From Candidatus Binatia bacterium (lineage in GTDB: Bacteria; Desulfobacterota_B; Binatia; UBA9968; JAJDTQ01), in NCBI GenBank assembly GCA_022827045.1, contig JAJDTQ010000168.1, positions 13,608 to 77,607 of the forward strand: a DNA stretch of 64,000 bases. The letters are read 5' to 3'. A program made the position numbers and the translations under genes. Under the pieces are notes generated by a model. That model saw only the letters and a program-made list of their open reading frames with translations, was not told the DNA's origin and ran no database searches. Of the stretch, positions 44,864 to 53,623 are shown piece after piece. Numbering within the stretch: position 1 is the stretch's first letter; every line of letters starts with the position of its first letter.

Positions 44864-47203
44864 TCACACCTCTTTCGGGTGGGGCATGCGGTAGCCGACG
44901 CCGCGAACGTTGAAGATCCAGGTGGGGTTCTCCGCGTCTTCGCCGAGCTTGGCGCGGAGCTTTTTGACGAAGTTGCGCACCAGGTCGTCGGTGCCGGTCG
45001 CGCGCCCGCTCCAGACCCGGCGCGTGAGGGCAGCGTAGGTGACGACCCGTCCCGCGTTGAGCGAGAGCACGCGCAGCAGCTCGTACTCCGTCGCGGTCAG
45101 CTCGACCTCGCGCCCAGCCACCGTGACGCGACGCGCCTCGTAGTGGATGGCGAGCTCGCCGAGCGCGAAGGGCCCGGGCCGGGCGACGCGGCGCAGCGCG
45201 GCGCCGACCCGGGCCGTGAGCTCGGTGGCCGAGAAGGGCTTGACGATGTAGTCCGCGGCGCCGGCTTCAAGGGCCCGGGCGATGTGCTCGTCGCGGCCGT
45301 AGCCGGAGATGCATACGACCGGCAGCTCGGCGAGTTCGGTTATGTTCTCCATCAGCGCGATGCCGTCGGTGCCGGGCAACAGCATGTCGAGCAGGACCAG
45401 GGAAGGTTTCTCGGTGCGAATGATCCGGGCGAGATCCTCGTGCTCGCCGGTCACCAGCGCGGCGTAGCCTGCCTTGGTGAGGGCGTCGCGTACGAAACGC
45501 AGGGTCTGGGGGTCGTCGTCGACGACCAGGACGCGGGCGGGCTCGCGCGGTTCCGGGGGCGTGCCGGGCGCCGGGGCGGCGGGCTCGCTCTGCCGGGCGT
45601 CCTCGACCACGGGCAGGGTGAAGGTGAAGCGGCTGCCCCGGCCGGCGCCGTCGCTCTCGGCCCAGATGCGGCCGCCGTGCGCCTCCACCAACCCCCTGCA
45701 GATGAGAAGCCCGAGGCCGGTGTCGGAGACCTCTCGCTCGCCGCCGGCGGGGCTGGCGTGCTTGAGGAAGAGACGGGGCGTCTGTTCCGGTGCGATGCCC
45801 CGGCCCTCGTCGGAAACCGCGACGTGGGCGCCGTCGCGCATGGCGGTGACCCGGATCGGGGTAGCCTCCGGCGAGTGCCGGGCAGCGTTGGCCAAGAGGT
45901 TGTTCAGCACCTGCAGGATGCGTCGTCGGTCGGCCGTCACACGGGGCAGGTCCAGCGGCAGGTCGATGACCACGGCGTGGCGGCCGCCGCCGGAGAGGAA
46001 GGTGTTGCGCGCCCGGTCCACCAGCGCGGCCACCTCGGAGGGCTCGGGCGAGACCGAGAGGTTGCCCGCCTCGATGCGTCCCGCATCGAGCAGGTCGCCG
46101 ATGAGGCCGCGCATGTGCGCGGTCTGTTCGTGGATGATGCGGTGGAACTCGCGCATCTCGGCGGGGTCGAGGTCGGCCCCCTCCTCCAGCAGGGTGTCGG
46201 TCGAGCCCTTGATGGCGGTGAGCGGCACGCGCAGCTCGTGGCTCACCAGACTGAGGAACTCCGCGCGCAACCGCTCCAGTTCCTCGAGCGGCGCCAGGTC
46301 CTGCATGGTGACCACGACCGAGGCGACCTCGCCGTCCGCGGAACGGATCGGGGTCGAGTTGATCAACGTGCGCACGTTGCGCCCGTCCGGCACCGAGAAC
46401 TCGACCTCCTCGGCGCGCACCGTCTCGTCGATGCTCAGCAGTTCCGCGATGGGGAACTCGCTGAGGGACACCTCGCGCCCGTCGGCGCGGCGAAAGGTCA
46501 TCGTGTCCAGCAACTCTTCCGGCGGGCGGCCCGCCGTGTGAAGGCCCTCCACGATCCGACGCGCCTCGCGGTTGAACAACGCCGGCCGGCCGCTCCGGGC
46601 ATCGAACACAACGACGCCGACCGGCGAGGTCTCGATGAGCGCTTCGAGGTCGGCCCGCGTCTGGCGCTCGTCGCGGTGGGTGCGGGCGTTGGCAATGGCG
46701 GTCGCGGCCTGGCTTGCGAAGAGAAGCAGGATCTCCTCGTCCTGGTCCGTGAATGCGACTGCTCCCTCCTTCTCGGCAAGGAAGAAGTTGCCGACATGGA
46801 CGTCCCGGTGGCGCATCGGCGTGCCCTGGAAGGTCTTGGAGCGCATCAGCTCGGAAGAAAAGCCAAGGGAGCGGACGAAAGCGGGGAGGTCGGTGAGCCG
46901 GATCGGTCCGGGGAGGTCGCGGAAGTGCGCGAACAGCTTCGGGCCGTCCGGCCAGTCGACGAACTGATGCTTCTCGTCGGGGGTGAAGCCCGAGGTGACG
47001 AACTCGCGCACCTCGCCGGCCTCGTTGGTGGTGGTGATGATGCCGTAGCGGGCGGCGGTGAGCACGCGGGCGCTGTCGACCGCCTCCTGCAGCACGGTGG
47101 TGACGTCGAGACTCGCGTTAATGCGCAGCACCGCCGCGCTGAGCGCGGAGATCCGTTCCCGCAGCGCCTCGATCTCGCCCGGTGATTCGTTGGCCTTGCT
47201 CAA
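44864..47203 (-). CDS. Hybrid sensor kinase with receiver and OmpR-type DNA-binding domain in one chain
   Basis: A TTG at 47203 preceded by AAAAGGAG gives 779 residues. Order: coiled-coil start, GAF (about 30-185), PAS (about 195-315), HisKA with SLVSHELRVPLTAIKGS, ATPase domain with NNLLANAARHS and DTGLGLLICRGLV, receiver (about 570-685) with LVVDDDP, LLDMLLPGTDG and KPFSATEL, and an OmpR/PhoB winged helix (about 695-775) with ELTATEYELLRVLSLNAGRV and VRNFVKKLRAKLG. No membrane helix is seen. A full two-component system is thus fused into one cytosolic protein that may bind DNA directly. Confidence 0.9.
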   Translation of the reverse strand: MSKANESPGEIEALRERISALSAAVLRINASLDVTTVLQEAVDSARVLTAARYGIITTTNEAGEVREFVTSGFTPDEKHQFVDWPDGPKLFAHFRDLPGPIRLTDLPAFVRSLGFSSELMRSKTFQGTPMRHRDVHVGNFFLAEKEGAVAFTDQDEEILLLFASQAATAIANARTHRDERQTRADLEALIETSPVGVVVFDARSGRPALFNREARRIVEGLHTAGRPPEELLDTMTFRRADGREVSLSEFPIAELLSIDETVRAEEVEFSVPDGRNVRTLINSTPIRSADGEVASVVVTMQDLAPLEELERLRAEFLSLVSHELRVPLTAIKGSTDTLLEEGADLDPAEMREFHRIIHEQTAHMRGLIGDLLDAGRIEAGNLSVSPEPSEVAALVDRARNTFLSGGGRHAVVIDLPLDLPRVTADRRRILQVLNNLLANAARHSPEATPIRVTAMRDGAHVAVSDEGRGIAPEQTPRLFLKHASPAGGEREVSDTGLGLLICRGLVEAHGGRIWAESDGAGRGSRFTFTLPVVEDARQSEPAAPAPGTPPEPREPARVLVVDDDPQTLRFVRDALTKAGYAALVTGEHEDLARIIRTEKPSLVLLDMLLPGTDGIALMENITELAELPVVCISGYGRDEHIARALEAGAADYIVKPFSATELTARVGAALRRVARPGPFALGELAIHYEARRVTVAGREVELTATEYELLRVLSLNAGRVVTYAALTRRVWSGRATGTDDLVRNFVKKLRAKLGEDAENPTWIFNVRGVGYRMPHPKEV

Positions 47204-47603
47204 AAAGGCTCCTTTTCGGACCCGGTACGGGGAGCCCGGTCGAATCGCCTTCGCCCGCTCCGCCGCAGCGCGCCCGACGCCCGTGCATCGAGATATAGGG
47301 GCCGCACGTTGTGATGGCAATTCAAGGCCGGCGTCGAATCAATTACGGAAATGACATACTTCAAGTCATAATCGATACGCATAATTTAGCCCAAATCTTT
47401 CATGGCGGAAACAGGTGGCGAACTGCGAGAGAGGGGCCGGGGCGGGTTGCCGCCACGATGGACAGGACGGGGACCGGGCTCCCGACAGGCATTTACGTCG
47501 GTAATGTTCGAACGAACGACGTCGAACGAGGAGAATTCGGGCGGGGCCTTGGTGTTTCAGGCAGTGTAGTACGCCATTCCTTCAATGGAAGGCTTTGGAC
47601 TTC
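47204..47603. other. Intergenic region, no gene recognised
   Basis: This 400-base stretch lies between the hybrid regulator and the small membrane protein. It includes an AT-rich patch near 47340-47400 that could hold the promoter of the hybrid kinase. Frames that cross it lack ribosome binding sites and known motifs. Confidence 0.5.
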
Positions 47604-47783
47604 TCACAGCTTTGTTCTCACCACGTTCCACGTTCCGACAAGGCACAACACGGCCATGGCGATGGGTATCACCGGCCCAAGCGCCCACACCAGGCCGCCT
47701 GTCAGAAAGTTGGCCAGAAGCAGCGCCATCACGAACACCGTTGGGGCCAGGACCGCCGTCAGGAGAATTGCGTAGAAGAACAT
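47604..47783 (-). CDS. Small two-helix membrane protein, unknown function
   Basis: The ATG at 47783 (GGGAGG upstream) gives 59 residues: MFFYAILLTAVLAPTVFVMA as the first helix and VIPIAMAVLCLVGTWNVV as the second, joined by a short GG turn, ending in RTKL. I recognise no family. The good ribosome binding site and clean hydrophobic pattern support a real gene. It lies between the hybrid regulator and the urtA remnant. Confidence 0.55.
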   Translation of the reverse strand: MFFYAILLTAVLAPTVFVMALLLANFLTGGLVWALGPVIPIAMAVLCLVGTWNVVRTKL

Positions 47784-47926
47784 CACTTCCTCCCGTCCAC
47801 GCACTCCACCGCCGTGGCGATGGCCGGGTAATGGGACGCTAAGACACGTCGGGATGGATTGTCAACACAGGACCCGGCTGGAGCAGGTTGCTACGGTGCG
47901 CCGAAACGCCCGGAAGGGAGAATGCC

Positions 47927-47962
47927 CCATGGCCATCAGCGTGATCTCGCTGATGGCCATGG
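47927..47962. repeat. Perfect 15-bp palindrome at the break in urtA
   Basis: CCATGGCCATCAGCG (47927-47941) and CGCTGATGGCCATGG (47948-47962) are perfect inverted repeats with a 6-base loop. The right half codes (on the minus strand) the conserved GTMAISE motif of UrtA; the left half is its mirror image and marks where homology ends. Confidence 0.75.
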
Positions 47963-48117
47963 TCCCGGACAGGAAGTGAAGCACGCCGACCTTGATGATG
48001 TCCCGCCTATGCCGCCTGGGCCGCGTGGGTTGCGAGCAGGGCCACGGCCGCCAGCACCGGCAAGAGCCGCCAGAAGAGTCGAAATAACCTTGCGGGCTTG
48101 TTCAGAGACTTTCGCAT
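47927..48117 (-). pseudogene. Remnant of a urea ABC transporter binding protein gene (urtA)
   Basis: From an ATG at 48117 with GAGGGAG upstream, a signal peptide of 36 residues (RLFWRLLPVLAAVALLATHA) ends at a TAG at 48007-48009. One frame over, starting at 47999, is DIIKVGVLHFLSGTMAISE, an almost exact match to the start of mature UrtA as I remember it (IKVGILHSLSGTMAISE). Homology then stops at a palindrome and the frame closes at 47862. The gene has therefore suffered a frameshift and loss of nearly all its length. No other urt gene is in the window. Confidence 0.75.
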
Positions 48118-48287
48118 GGGGTTCTCCCTCGTGTGTGATTTCTGGGAGGGAATGAAGCAACGCGCGTGCCAAACACTTCATTTCGAACGCCTGGCGCTCA
48201 AACGCCCATAAACAAGGGACTTGGGCCGCCGCCGGGGTTACCCGCCCGCGGTCCGCAAGCCGGTACCGCCATCCAGAATCCAGGCAA

Positions 48288-48306
48288 CTGCCCAAGAGTT
48301 GGGCAG
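48288..48306 (-). terminator. Hairpin after the AI-2E-family permease gene
   Basis: CTGCCCAA (48288-48295) and TTGGGCAG (48299-48306) form a perfect 8-bp stem with a 3-base loop, 12 bases past the stop codon of the gene at 48318. The T-run is short, so activity is uncertain. Confidence 0.45.
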
Positions 48307-48317
48307 GACTCTGTCGC

Positions 48318-49385
48318 TCAGGCACCGCCCGCACCCCGGTACAGCGATGATTCCCTGTAGCGGCCGATGAAGAAGCGGGTGAGCACGCCGATGGCGGCGG
48401 TGGCGGGGACGGAGAGGAGCATGCCGACGAAGCCGAAAAGAGCGCCGCCCGCGAACAGGCCGAAGATCAGCCACAGGGGATGGACGGAGAGACGGCTGCC
48501 CATGACCCGTGGGGTCAGCACGTAATCGGCAAGGAGCTGTCCCGCGAGGAAGATCCCCAGGACCACGGCGATGCGGATCCACTCCGGCCAGAACTGCAGG
48601 ACGGCGACGCCGACGGACGCGGCCAGTCCGAAGATGGTTCCCACGTAGGGGATGAAGGAGAGGGCGCCGGTGACGAGTCCGATGGTGAGGCCGTAGTCGA
48701 GCCCCGCCAGCGAGAGGGCGATGCCGTAAAAGGTCGCGAGCGCGGCGCAGACGATGACCGAGCCGTGGAGAAAGCCCTTGAGCACGACATCGATGTCCCG
48801 CACGATGCCGCGCACCATATCGGCGTGGTCCCGGGGCAGCCAGTCGTCGACGGTGGACACGATACCGGGCCACTGTCGGAGTACGTAGAATGTCGTGAGG
48901 GGGGTGATGGTGAGCAGGGAGGCAACGTTGATGACGGCGGCGCCTCCACTCACCAGGCCCTGGAGCAACCCGAGCCCGAGCTTGATCATCCGTTGCAGGT
49001 TCCCGCCCATGTTCTGGTGCAGGCCTTCGGGCTGTTCGGCGCCGATGGCGTTCAACGCCCGCGTGAGAAACGGTCCGATGGACTGGACGAAGCGTGAGAC
49101 CAGGTCCGGAAGGCGCTGGACGAGATCCGCAGCCTGTGCGCCTACCGGTGGAATGATGAGCAGCAACAGCAACAGGCCGGCGCCGAAGAAGCCGGCGCCG
49201 ATGAGCACGGTGGCGGCCATGCGTGAGCAGCCGCGCCGTTCCAGCCACGTGGCGGGCGGATCCAGGGCGTAGGCAAGGGCGATGCCCAGCGCGAAGGGGA
49301 ACAGGATGGCGCTCAGGAGCCAGACCAGCAGTAGCGTCGCCGCCAGCACCAGGAGCCAGAACCATGCCTGTGAGCGCGCGTTCAT
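48318..49385 (-). CDS. AI-2E/PerM-family membrane transporter
   Basis: The 355-residue protein has an N-terminal pair of helices (WFWLLVLAATLLLVWLLSAI LFPFALGIALAYALDP), a soluble middle part (about 85-160) and a C-terminal cluster of helices with LDYGLTIGLVTGALSFIPYVGT, the diagnostic family motif. Members export AI-2 or act as permeases such as PerM and sodium/proton antiporters; the specific substrate is unknown. The ATG at 49385 has no strong ribosome binding site. Confidence 0.88.
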   Translation of the reverse strand: MNARSQAWFWLLVLAATLLLVWLLSAILFPFALGIALAYALDPPATWLERRGCSRMAATVLIGAGFFGAGLLLLLLIIPPVGAQAADLVQRLPDLVSRFVQSIGPFLTRALNAIGAEQPEGLHQNMGGNLQRMIKLGLGLLQGLVSGGAAVINVASLLTITPLTTFYVLRQWPGIVSTVDDWLPRDHADMVRGIVRDIDVVLKGFLHGSVIVCAALATFYGIALSLAGLDYGLTIGLVTGALSFIPYVGTIFGLAASVGVAVLQFWPEWIRIAVVLGIFLAGQLLADYVLTPRVMGSRLSVHPLWLIFGLFAGGALFGFVGMLLSVPATAAIGVLTRFFIGRYRESSLYRGAGGA

Positions 49386-49449
49386 GAACCAGCACCGTGT
49401 CCGGCCAATTACAGCGAGGACGCGCGCGGGCGGGTTTCAAGCCCGTCGG

Positions 49450-49998
49450 TCATTCCGTGTCCGCCTCCCGGATCCTCAGGTCCCGCTCGGCGCAGAAGCG
49501 CACCACCTCGTGCTCCAACGCGTCGACGCCGTCACAGTCGACGATCACCGATGAGGCGCGGTGGTCCAGCGCGCCGCCGGCGAGGCGGCCGGACCAACCG
49601 CCCGATCCCAGCAACACGTAGATGGGCCGTCCGTGCATCCACGCGAAGCACAGCTCGGAGAGGGTGCCGGCGCCGCCGCCCACAGCCACGACGAAGTCGC
49701 CGGCCAGCGCGGTCAGCGCGTTCCGGGCATGGCCCAGGCCGGTGGGCAGGACGATGTCGCACCAGGGGTTGGCCGCCCTGGCGTCGGTGCCGGGGGTGAT
49801 CCCCACGGTAAGGCCGCCGGCCCGGGCCGCTCCCCGGGCGGCCGCTTCCATGACCCCGCCCCTGCCGCCGGTGATCAGGGTGATGCCGCGCCGCGCGAGC
49901 ATCTCGCCGGCTTCCTCGGCCAAAGCCAGATTGTCGTAGGAGGCGTCGGAGTCCCCCACCAGCGCGGCCTGGGCGAAACGTGCGGTGCCGGGAGTCAC
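49450..49998 (-). CDS. SLOG-family (TIGR00725/LOG-like) nucleotide-binding protein
   Basis: This 182-residue Rossmann-like protein has GGRGGVMEAAARGA and a GGGAGTLSEL motif, the two phosphate-binding signatures of the SLOG/TIGR00725 group, distantly related to LOG cytokinin-activating enzymes. It starts at a GTG with GGAAGG upstream, 18 bases after the ubiD stop, so it is probably co-transcribed with ubiD and the IspH-like gene. The LOG-type catalytic PGGxGTxxE motif is only partly kept, so enzyme activity is uncertain. Confidence 0.8.
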   Translation of the reverse strand: MTPGTARFAQAALVGDSDASYDNLALAEEAGEMLARRGITLITGGRGGVMEAAARGAARAGGLTVGITPGTDARAANPWCDIVLPTGLGHARNALTALAGDFVVAVGGGAGTLSELCFAWMHGRPIYVLLGSGGWSGRLAGGALDHRASSVIVDCDGVDALEHEVVRFCAERDLRIREADTE

Positions 49999-50016
49999 GT
50001 ATCCTTCCGGCCGCGC

Positions 50017-51483
50017 TCACTCCAGCAGGTAGCCGAATTTCTCATGGGCCTTTCGGACCACCTCCGGGCCGGGCGCGTTGACCTTGGGATACTTGTCGAA
50101 CCACTCGAAGGGACGGCAGGCGTCGACGATGACGCGGGAGTTGGTGATGTCCCTGGTCTTGCGCTGCTCCGGCGTGACCCGGGGGTCGGCGGGCGAGGTG
50201 CGCATCTTGCGCAGGATCTCGATGGAAGTCTCCGGGTCGCAGCGGGTGAGCATCGCCCATACCAACTGGTCCAGGTTGGACACGTCGATGTCGTCGTCCA
50301 CCACGATGACGAACTTGCAGCCGTACACCACCGAGCCGCAGGTCGAGGCCAGCGTGCCCGCCTGCCGGGCGTGGCCGGGATAGCGCTGCTTGATGCCGAT
50401 GCCGTGCAGCAGCCGCGAGGCGCCGACCTCGTGGCACCAGACCTGGGTCACGTCGGGAACGCCCGCGTTGGCCAGCTCCTGCTTGAGCATGGCCGAGCGC
50501 ATGATGGCGCGGTAGCGGGCCATCTCGTCGGGTCCGGCCCCGAGCGGCGGCACGCCCAGGATGATGGGGTCGTTGCGGTGGTAGATGGCGCGGACGTCGA
50601 GGGTAGGCTGCTCGCTGGCGCCGCCGGCATAGTAGCCGGTCCACTCGCCGAAGGGCCCTTCTACCGCGCGGTTGTCCTCGGTGAGGAACCCTTCCAGCAC
50701 GATCTCGGCGTTGGCGGGGAAGGGCAGTCCCGTGACCTTGCCCCGTACCACCTCCACCGGCGCGCCGCGAAGTCCGCCGACGATATCGAACTCGCAGACG
50801 CCGTAGGGAAACTCGGTGCCGCCCACGAAGAACGACATGGGGTCGCCGCCCACCACCAGGGCCACCGGCATGGGTTGGCCCTTGTCGAAGTACTTCTTGC
50901 GGTGCATGTAGGCGTGCTTCCCGGGTACGAACAGCAGGCTCACCGAATCCCTCGCCTGGACCATCGCCCGGTAGGTGCCGACGTTGATCCAGCGCTCCTC
51001 GGGGTCGATGGTCACGCAGAAGCAGCCGGTGCCGATGTAGCGGCCGCCGTCGTCGGCGTGCCACTTGGGGGTGGGGAACTTCATGACGTCGATATCGTCG
51101 CCGGTGAGGATGTTCTCGAACACCGGCCCGTCGTCCACCAGCACGTGGGGCAGCCGCCGCTGCACCTTGATGTAGTGTTCGAAGAAGGCCTGGCTGAGCT
51201 CCTGCTTGGTGAGGTGCTCGGGAAACCCCAGCGTCATGTTCCGGCGCTTGCCGGCGAAGGTGTTGATCAGGACCCGAAAGCCCTTGGGGCAGCCGGGGAC
51301 CTCGTCGAAGAGCACGGCGGGCCCGTCGTCGACGCGGATGACCGCGTCGGCGGCCAGGCCGATGTCTTCTTCCCAGCTCGCCCCGGTGACGGTGCGGAAC
51401 TCGCCCAGGGCGTCGGCCCGGGCCATCCATTCGCGGAGATCGTGGTAAGGGAGTCTGGCTTCCATGTTGGCGACCGTGGACAT
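50017..51483 (-). CDS. UbiD-family (de)carboxylase
   Basis: This protein of 488 residues has the UbiD active-site set for prenylated FMN: INVGTYRAMV with the arginine, and E...E in RAVEGPFGEWTGYY, plus VPPLGAGPDEMARYRAIMR and the C-terminal KFVIVVDDDIDVSNLDQLVW with metal-related acids. UbiD enzymes carboxylate or decarboxylate aromatic or alpha,beta-unsaturated acids using prFMN made by UbiX, which is not in the window. It lies between the SLOG gene and the IspH-like gene on one strand. Confidence 0.93.
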   Translation of the reverse strand: MSTVANMEARLPYHDLREWMARADALGEFRTVTGASWEEDIGLAADAVIRVDDGPAVLFDEVPGCPKGFRVLINTFAGKRRNMTLGFPEHLTKQELSQAFFEHYIKVQRRLPHVLVDDGPVFENILTGDDIDVMKFPTPKWHADDGGRYIGTGCFCVTIDPEERWINVGTYRAMVQARDSVSLLFVPGKHAYMHRKKYFDKGQPMPVALVVGGDPMSFFVGGTEFPYGVCEFDIVGGLRGAPVEVVRGKVTGLPFPANAEIVLEGFLTEDNRAVEGPFGEWTGYYAGGASEQPTLDVRAIYHRNDPIILGVPPLGAGPDEMARYRAIMRSAMLKQELANAGVPDVTQVWCHEVGASRLLHGIGIKQRYPGHARQAGTLASTCGSVVYGCKFVIVVDDDIDVSNLDQLVWAMLTRCDPETSIEILRKMRTSPADPRVTPEQRKTRDITNSRVIVDACRPFEWFDKYPKVNAPGPEVVRKAHEKFGYLLE

Positions 51484-51497
51484 GTTTCCGCCCGCCC

Positions 51498-52382
51498 TCA
51501 GGCCGCCATGGACTTGATGCGTTCCACCGCCTCGTCCACGAGATCGTCGGTGGTTTCGTTGGCGCCGATGATGCCGACCCTGGACTTGCCCGTGAACCAG
51601 GACCGGTCCAGGTCTTCGAGCCTTTCGATGCGGTAGACGTTGTCGTTGAAGGCCTTCGCCACCTCCTCCATGCGGTTGGTCATGCCCTCGGTCCAGCCGA
51701 AGATGACCACCGCTTCCACGTCGCGCGCCAGTTCCTCGACCTTGGGAAGCCTTTGCAGCGAGTCGATGCAGGCGGTGTTGCGGATGCGCACGTTGGCGAA
51801 GCGCTCAAGGATCCGGGTCATGATACCGGTGTAGCTTTCCATCCAGAACGTGGTCTGGACGATGACCCCCACGGGCTCGAACCGGGTAAGGCGGATGTCG
51901 TCAACGTCCTCCGCCTTCTCGACGATGAACACCTCCCGCTCCTTCTCCTTGGCGATGCCCATGAGGCGCGGGATGCCGTGGTGCGTGCGGCTGCTCAGGA
52001 TCACCAGGTGGCAGCCCTGGTCCAGCAGCTCCAGCTCGGCTTCTTCCTGCTGGACGACGAAAGGGCAGGTAGCGTCGGCCAAGAGCTCGAGACCCTGCTC
52101 CTTCGCCTGCCTGCGAATCTCGGGCGGCGCGCCGCGGACGCCGTAGATGAGCTTCTCGTCCTTGATGGAGTCCATGTCGTTGGTGGAGCGTATGCCTTCT
52201 TCGTCCTCAAGCGACTTGAAGGCGATGAAATCGTTCTCGGGCCTCAGGGACCACACGGCGATGCCCTTGCCGTACTTCTCCACCATCTTCTGGTGCATGG
52301 CGCCGGCGCGGTGCACGCCCACGCACAGTCCGGACGGCGGAATCCCCTTGGTGCCCTTGAAGTCTACCTTGATCACTTCCAT
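51498..52382 (-). CDS. IspH/LytB-like iron-sulfur protein, divergent
   Basis: The ATG at 52382 (GAGGAGG upstream) gives 294 residues that align to IspH over the full length. Three cluster cysteines are kept: Cys20 (GLCVGVHRAG), Cys106 (DATCPFVV) and Cys205 (NTACIDSL). The substrate-binding residues are not. The His of VVHN is Glu (RPEN), the His of SAHG is Arg (GVRG), HPE is replaced by HGIPRL, and GASAPD is GANETTDD. It is thus a paralogue that probably reduces something other than HMBPP. It precedes ubiD by 14 bases in the same operon. Confidence 0.85.
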   Translation of the reverse strand: MEVIKVDFKGTKGIPPSGLCVGVHRAGAMHQKMVEKYGKGIAVWSLRPENDFIAFKSLEDEEGIRSTNDMDSIKDEKLIYGVRGAPPEIRRQAKEQGLELLADATCPFVVQQEEAELELLDQGCHLVILSSRTHHGIPRLMGIAKEKEREVFIVEKAEDVDDIRLTRFEPVGVIVQTTFWMESYTGIMTRILERFANVRIRNTACIDSLQRLPKVEELARDVEAVVIFGWTEGMTNRMEEVAKAFNDNVYRIERLEDLDRSWFTGKSRVGIIGANETTDDLVDEAVERIKSMAA

Positions 52383-52666
52383 GAGTGCCTCCTCGCCAAT
52401 ATCGACTTGGTGCGGAATGTTCGCAGATCGGAACGGGTTTTTCAACACGCGGAGGTGACGGTCCGCGACAGCGGGGGGCTCCATGCCGCACCGGGACTGC
52501 GGAGGCTCGGGGGCCTCCGGTGATATAAAACTTTTTCAATATTAGCGAGTTAATGTATCATATTGGGCGAACTTGCATTTTTGGACAATTGTTTTATCCT
52601 TCCCCGCTACTCGCATGGGACGGGACACCATCGAAGGCGTGGGGAGCTTGGAGGAACGAAGGCGCG

Positions 52667-53623
52667 ATGACCAATGCAAGGGTACTGGTGGTGCGGAGCG
52701 ACGGTCCGGACGCCGGGGGTTTGGAGCAATCCCTGCGAGATTTGGGTTACGACGTATGCGCGGTGGCCGCGTCCGCGGCCGAGGCTATTGAAAAAGCGGC
52801 GGAAACGACTCCCGACGCAGCCTTGATCGATCTCGACCTTGGAGCGGACGCGGACGGCTTGGAAGCGGCCGAACGGATCGGAAGCGAACTCGGCCTTCCC
52901 GTGGTCTGCGTAACGGACGGCGCCGAGGAAAACCCCTCTCCACGGGCTCCAACGGCCTGTCCCCTATGCTATGTACTGAAGCCGTTGGACGGGCGGCAAC
53001 TACACCTGAACCTCCTGACGGCTCTCTCGCTGCGCGAGCGGGAAAGCGGACATGGAGAGACCAGGAGCCGCCTGGAGCGCAGAATCGACGAGTTGCTGAA
53101 TCGAGTCGATCTGATGGAGGTCATTTTCAACAGTATGGAAGAGGGCGTCATCGCTCTGGATGGAAAAGGGGACCGCCTGCTTTTCAATGAAGGCGCTGTA
53201 CGGCTTGGCGGCTTGCGTGAACCCAACAGGAACATCGATGAATGGGCCGCGCTGCATGGCATCTATCGTCTCGACAAGGAAACGCTCCTGCCGGCGGACG
53301 AGAATCCGCTCGTGCTCGCCATGCGCGGTCAGGAGACGAACGGGTATGAGGTCTTCGTGCGCAATGAGGTGCAGCCACAGGGGGTCTACGTCAGCGTCAA
53401 CGGCCGACCCCTGAAGGACACCTCCGAGGGGGAACGCTACGGCACCCCGATGGGCCAGTCGATCCAGCCCGCACCACGCGGTGGGCCAAGGAGCCAAGCA
53501 GATCCTTTTCCTCCGAAGAGAGCCGGGTCCAGGCGGCCAGCGCCCGCTCACGCGACCGCGCGGAGAAGAGCTGGACCTTGGCGCCCGTCGCCAAGGCTGC
53601 CTTCTTTTTGTCCTTGTCTTTGA
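52667..53623 (+). CDS. Receiver-PAS regulatory protein, 3' end rearranged
   Basis: From the ATG at 52667 there is a receiver domain (about 1-120; LLVVRSDGPD-like start, phospho-acceptor Asp in ALIDLDLG, Lys in YVLKPLDG), a coiled coil (about 130-155) and a PAS domain from LMEVIFNSMEEGVIALDGKG to about residue 250. The PAS ends abruptly near VYVSVNGRPLKDT. The remaining ~65 residues, rich in R, P and A, are an antisense reading of the TPR gene on the other strand. The natural C-terminus, probably a kinase, seems lost. An AT-rich promoter-like region lies upstream (52520-52600). Confidence 0.75.
   Translation: MTNARVLVVRSDGPDAGGLEQSLRDLGYDVCAVAASAAEAIEKAAETTPDAALIDLDLGADADGLEAAERIGSELGLPVVCVTDGAEENPSPRAPTACPLCYVLKPLDGRQLHLNLLTALSLRERESGHGETRSRLERRIDELLNRVDLMEVIFNSMEEGVIALDGKGDRLLFNEGAVRLGGLREPNRNIDEWAALHGIYRLDKETLLPADENPLVLAMRGQETNGYEVFVRNEVQPQGVYVSVNGRPLKDTSEGERYGTPMGQSIQPAPRGGPRSQADPFPPKRAGSRRPAPAHATARRRAGPWRPSPRLPSFCPCL

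Noticed and set aside
47929..47979. A 16-codon frame starting at the palindrome (plus strand)
   Set aside because: It has a passable ribosome binding site but is the complement of the urtA remnant and ends quickly.
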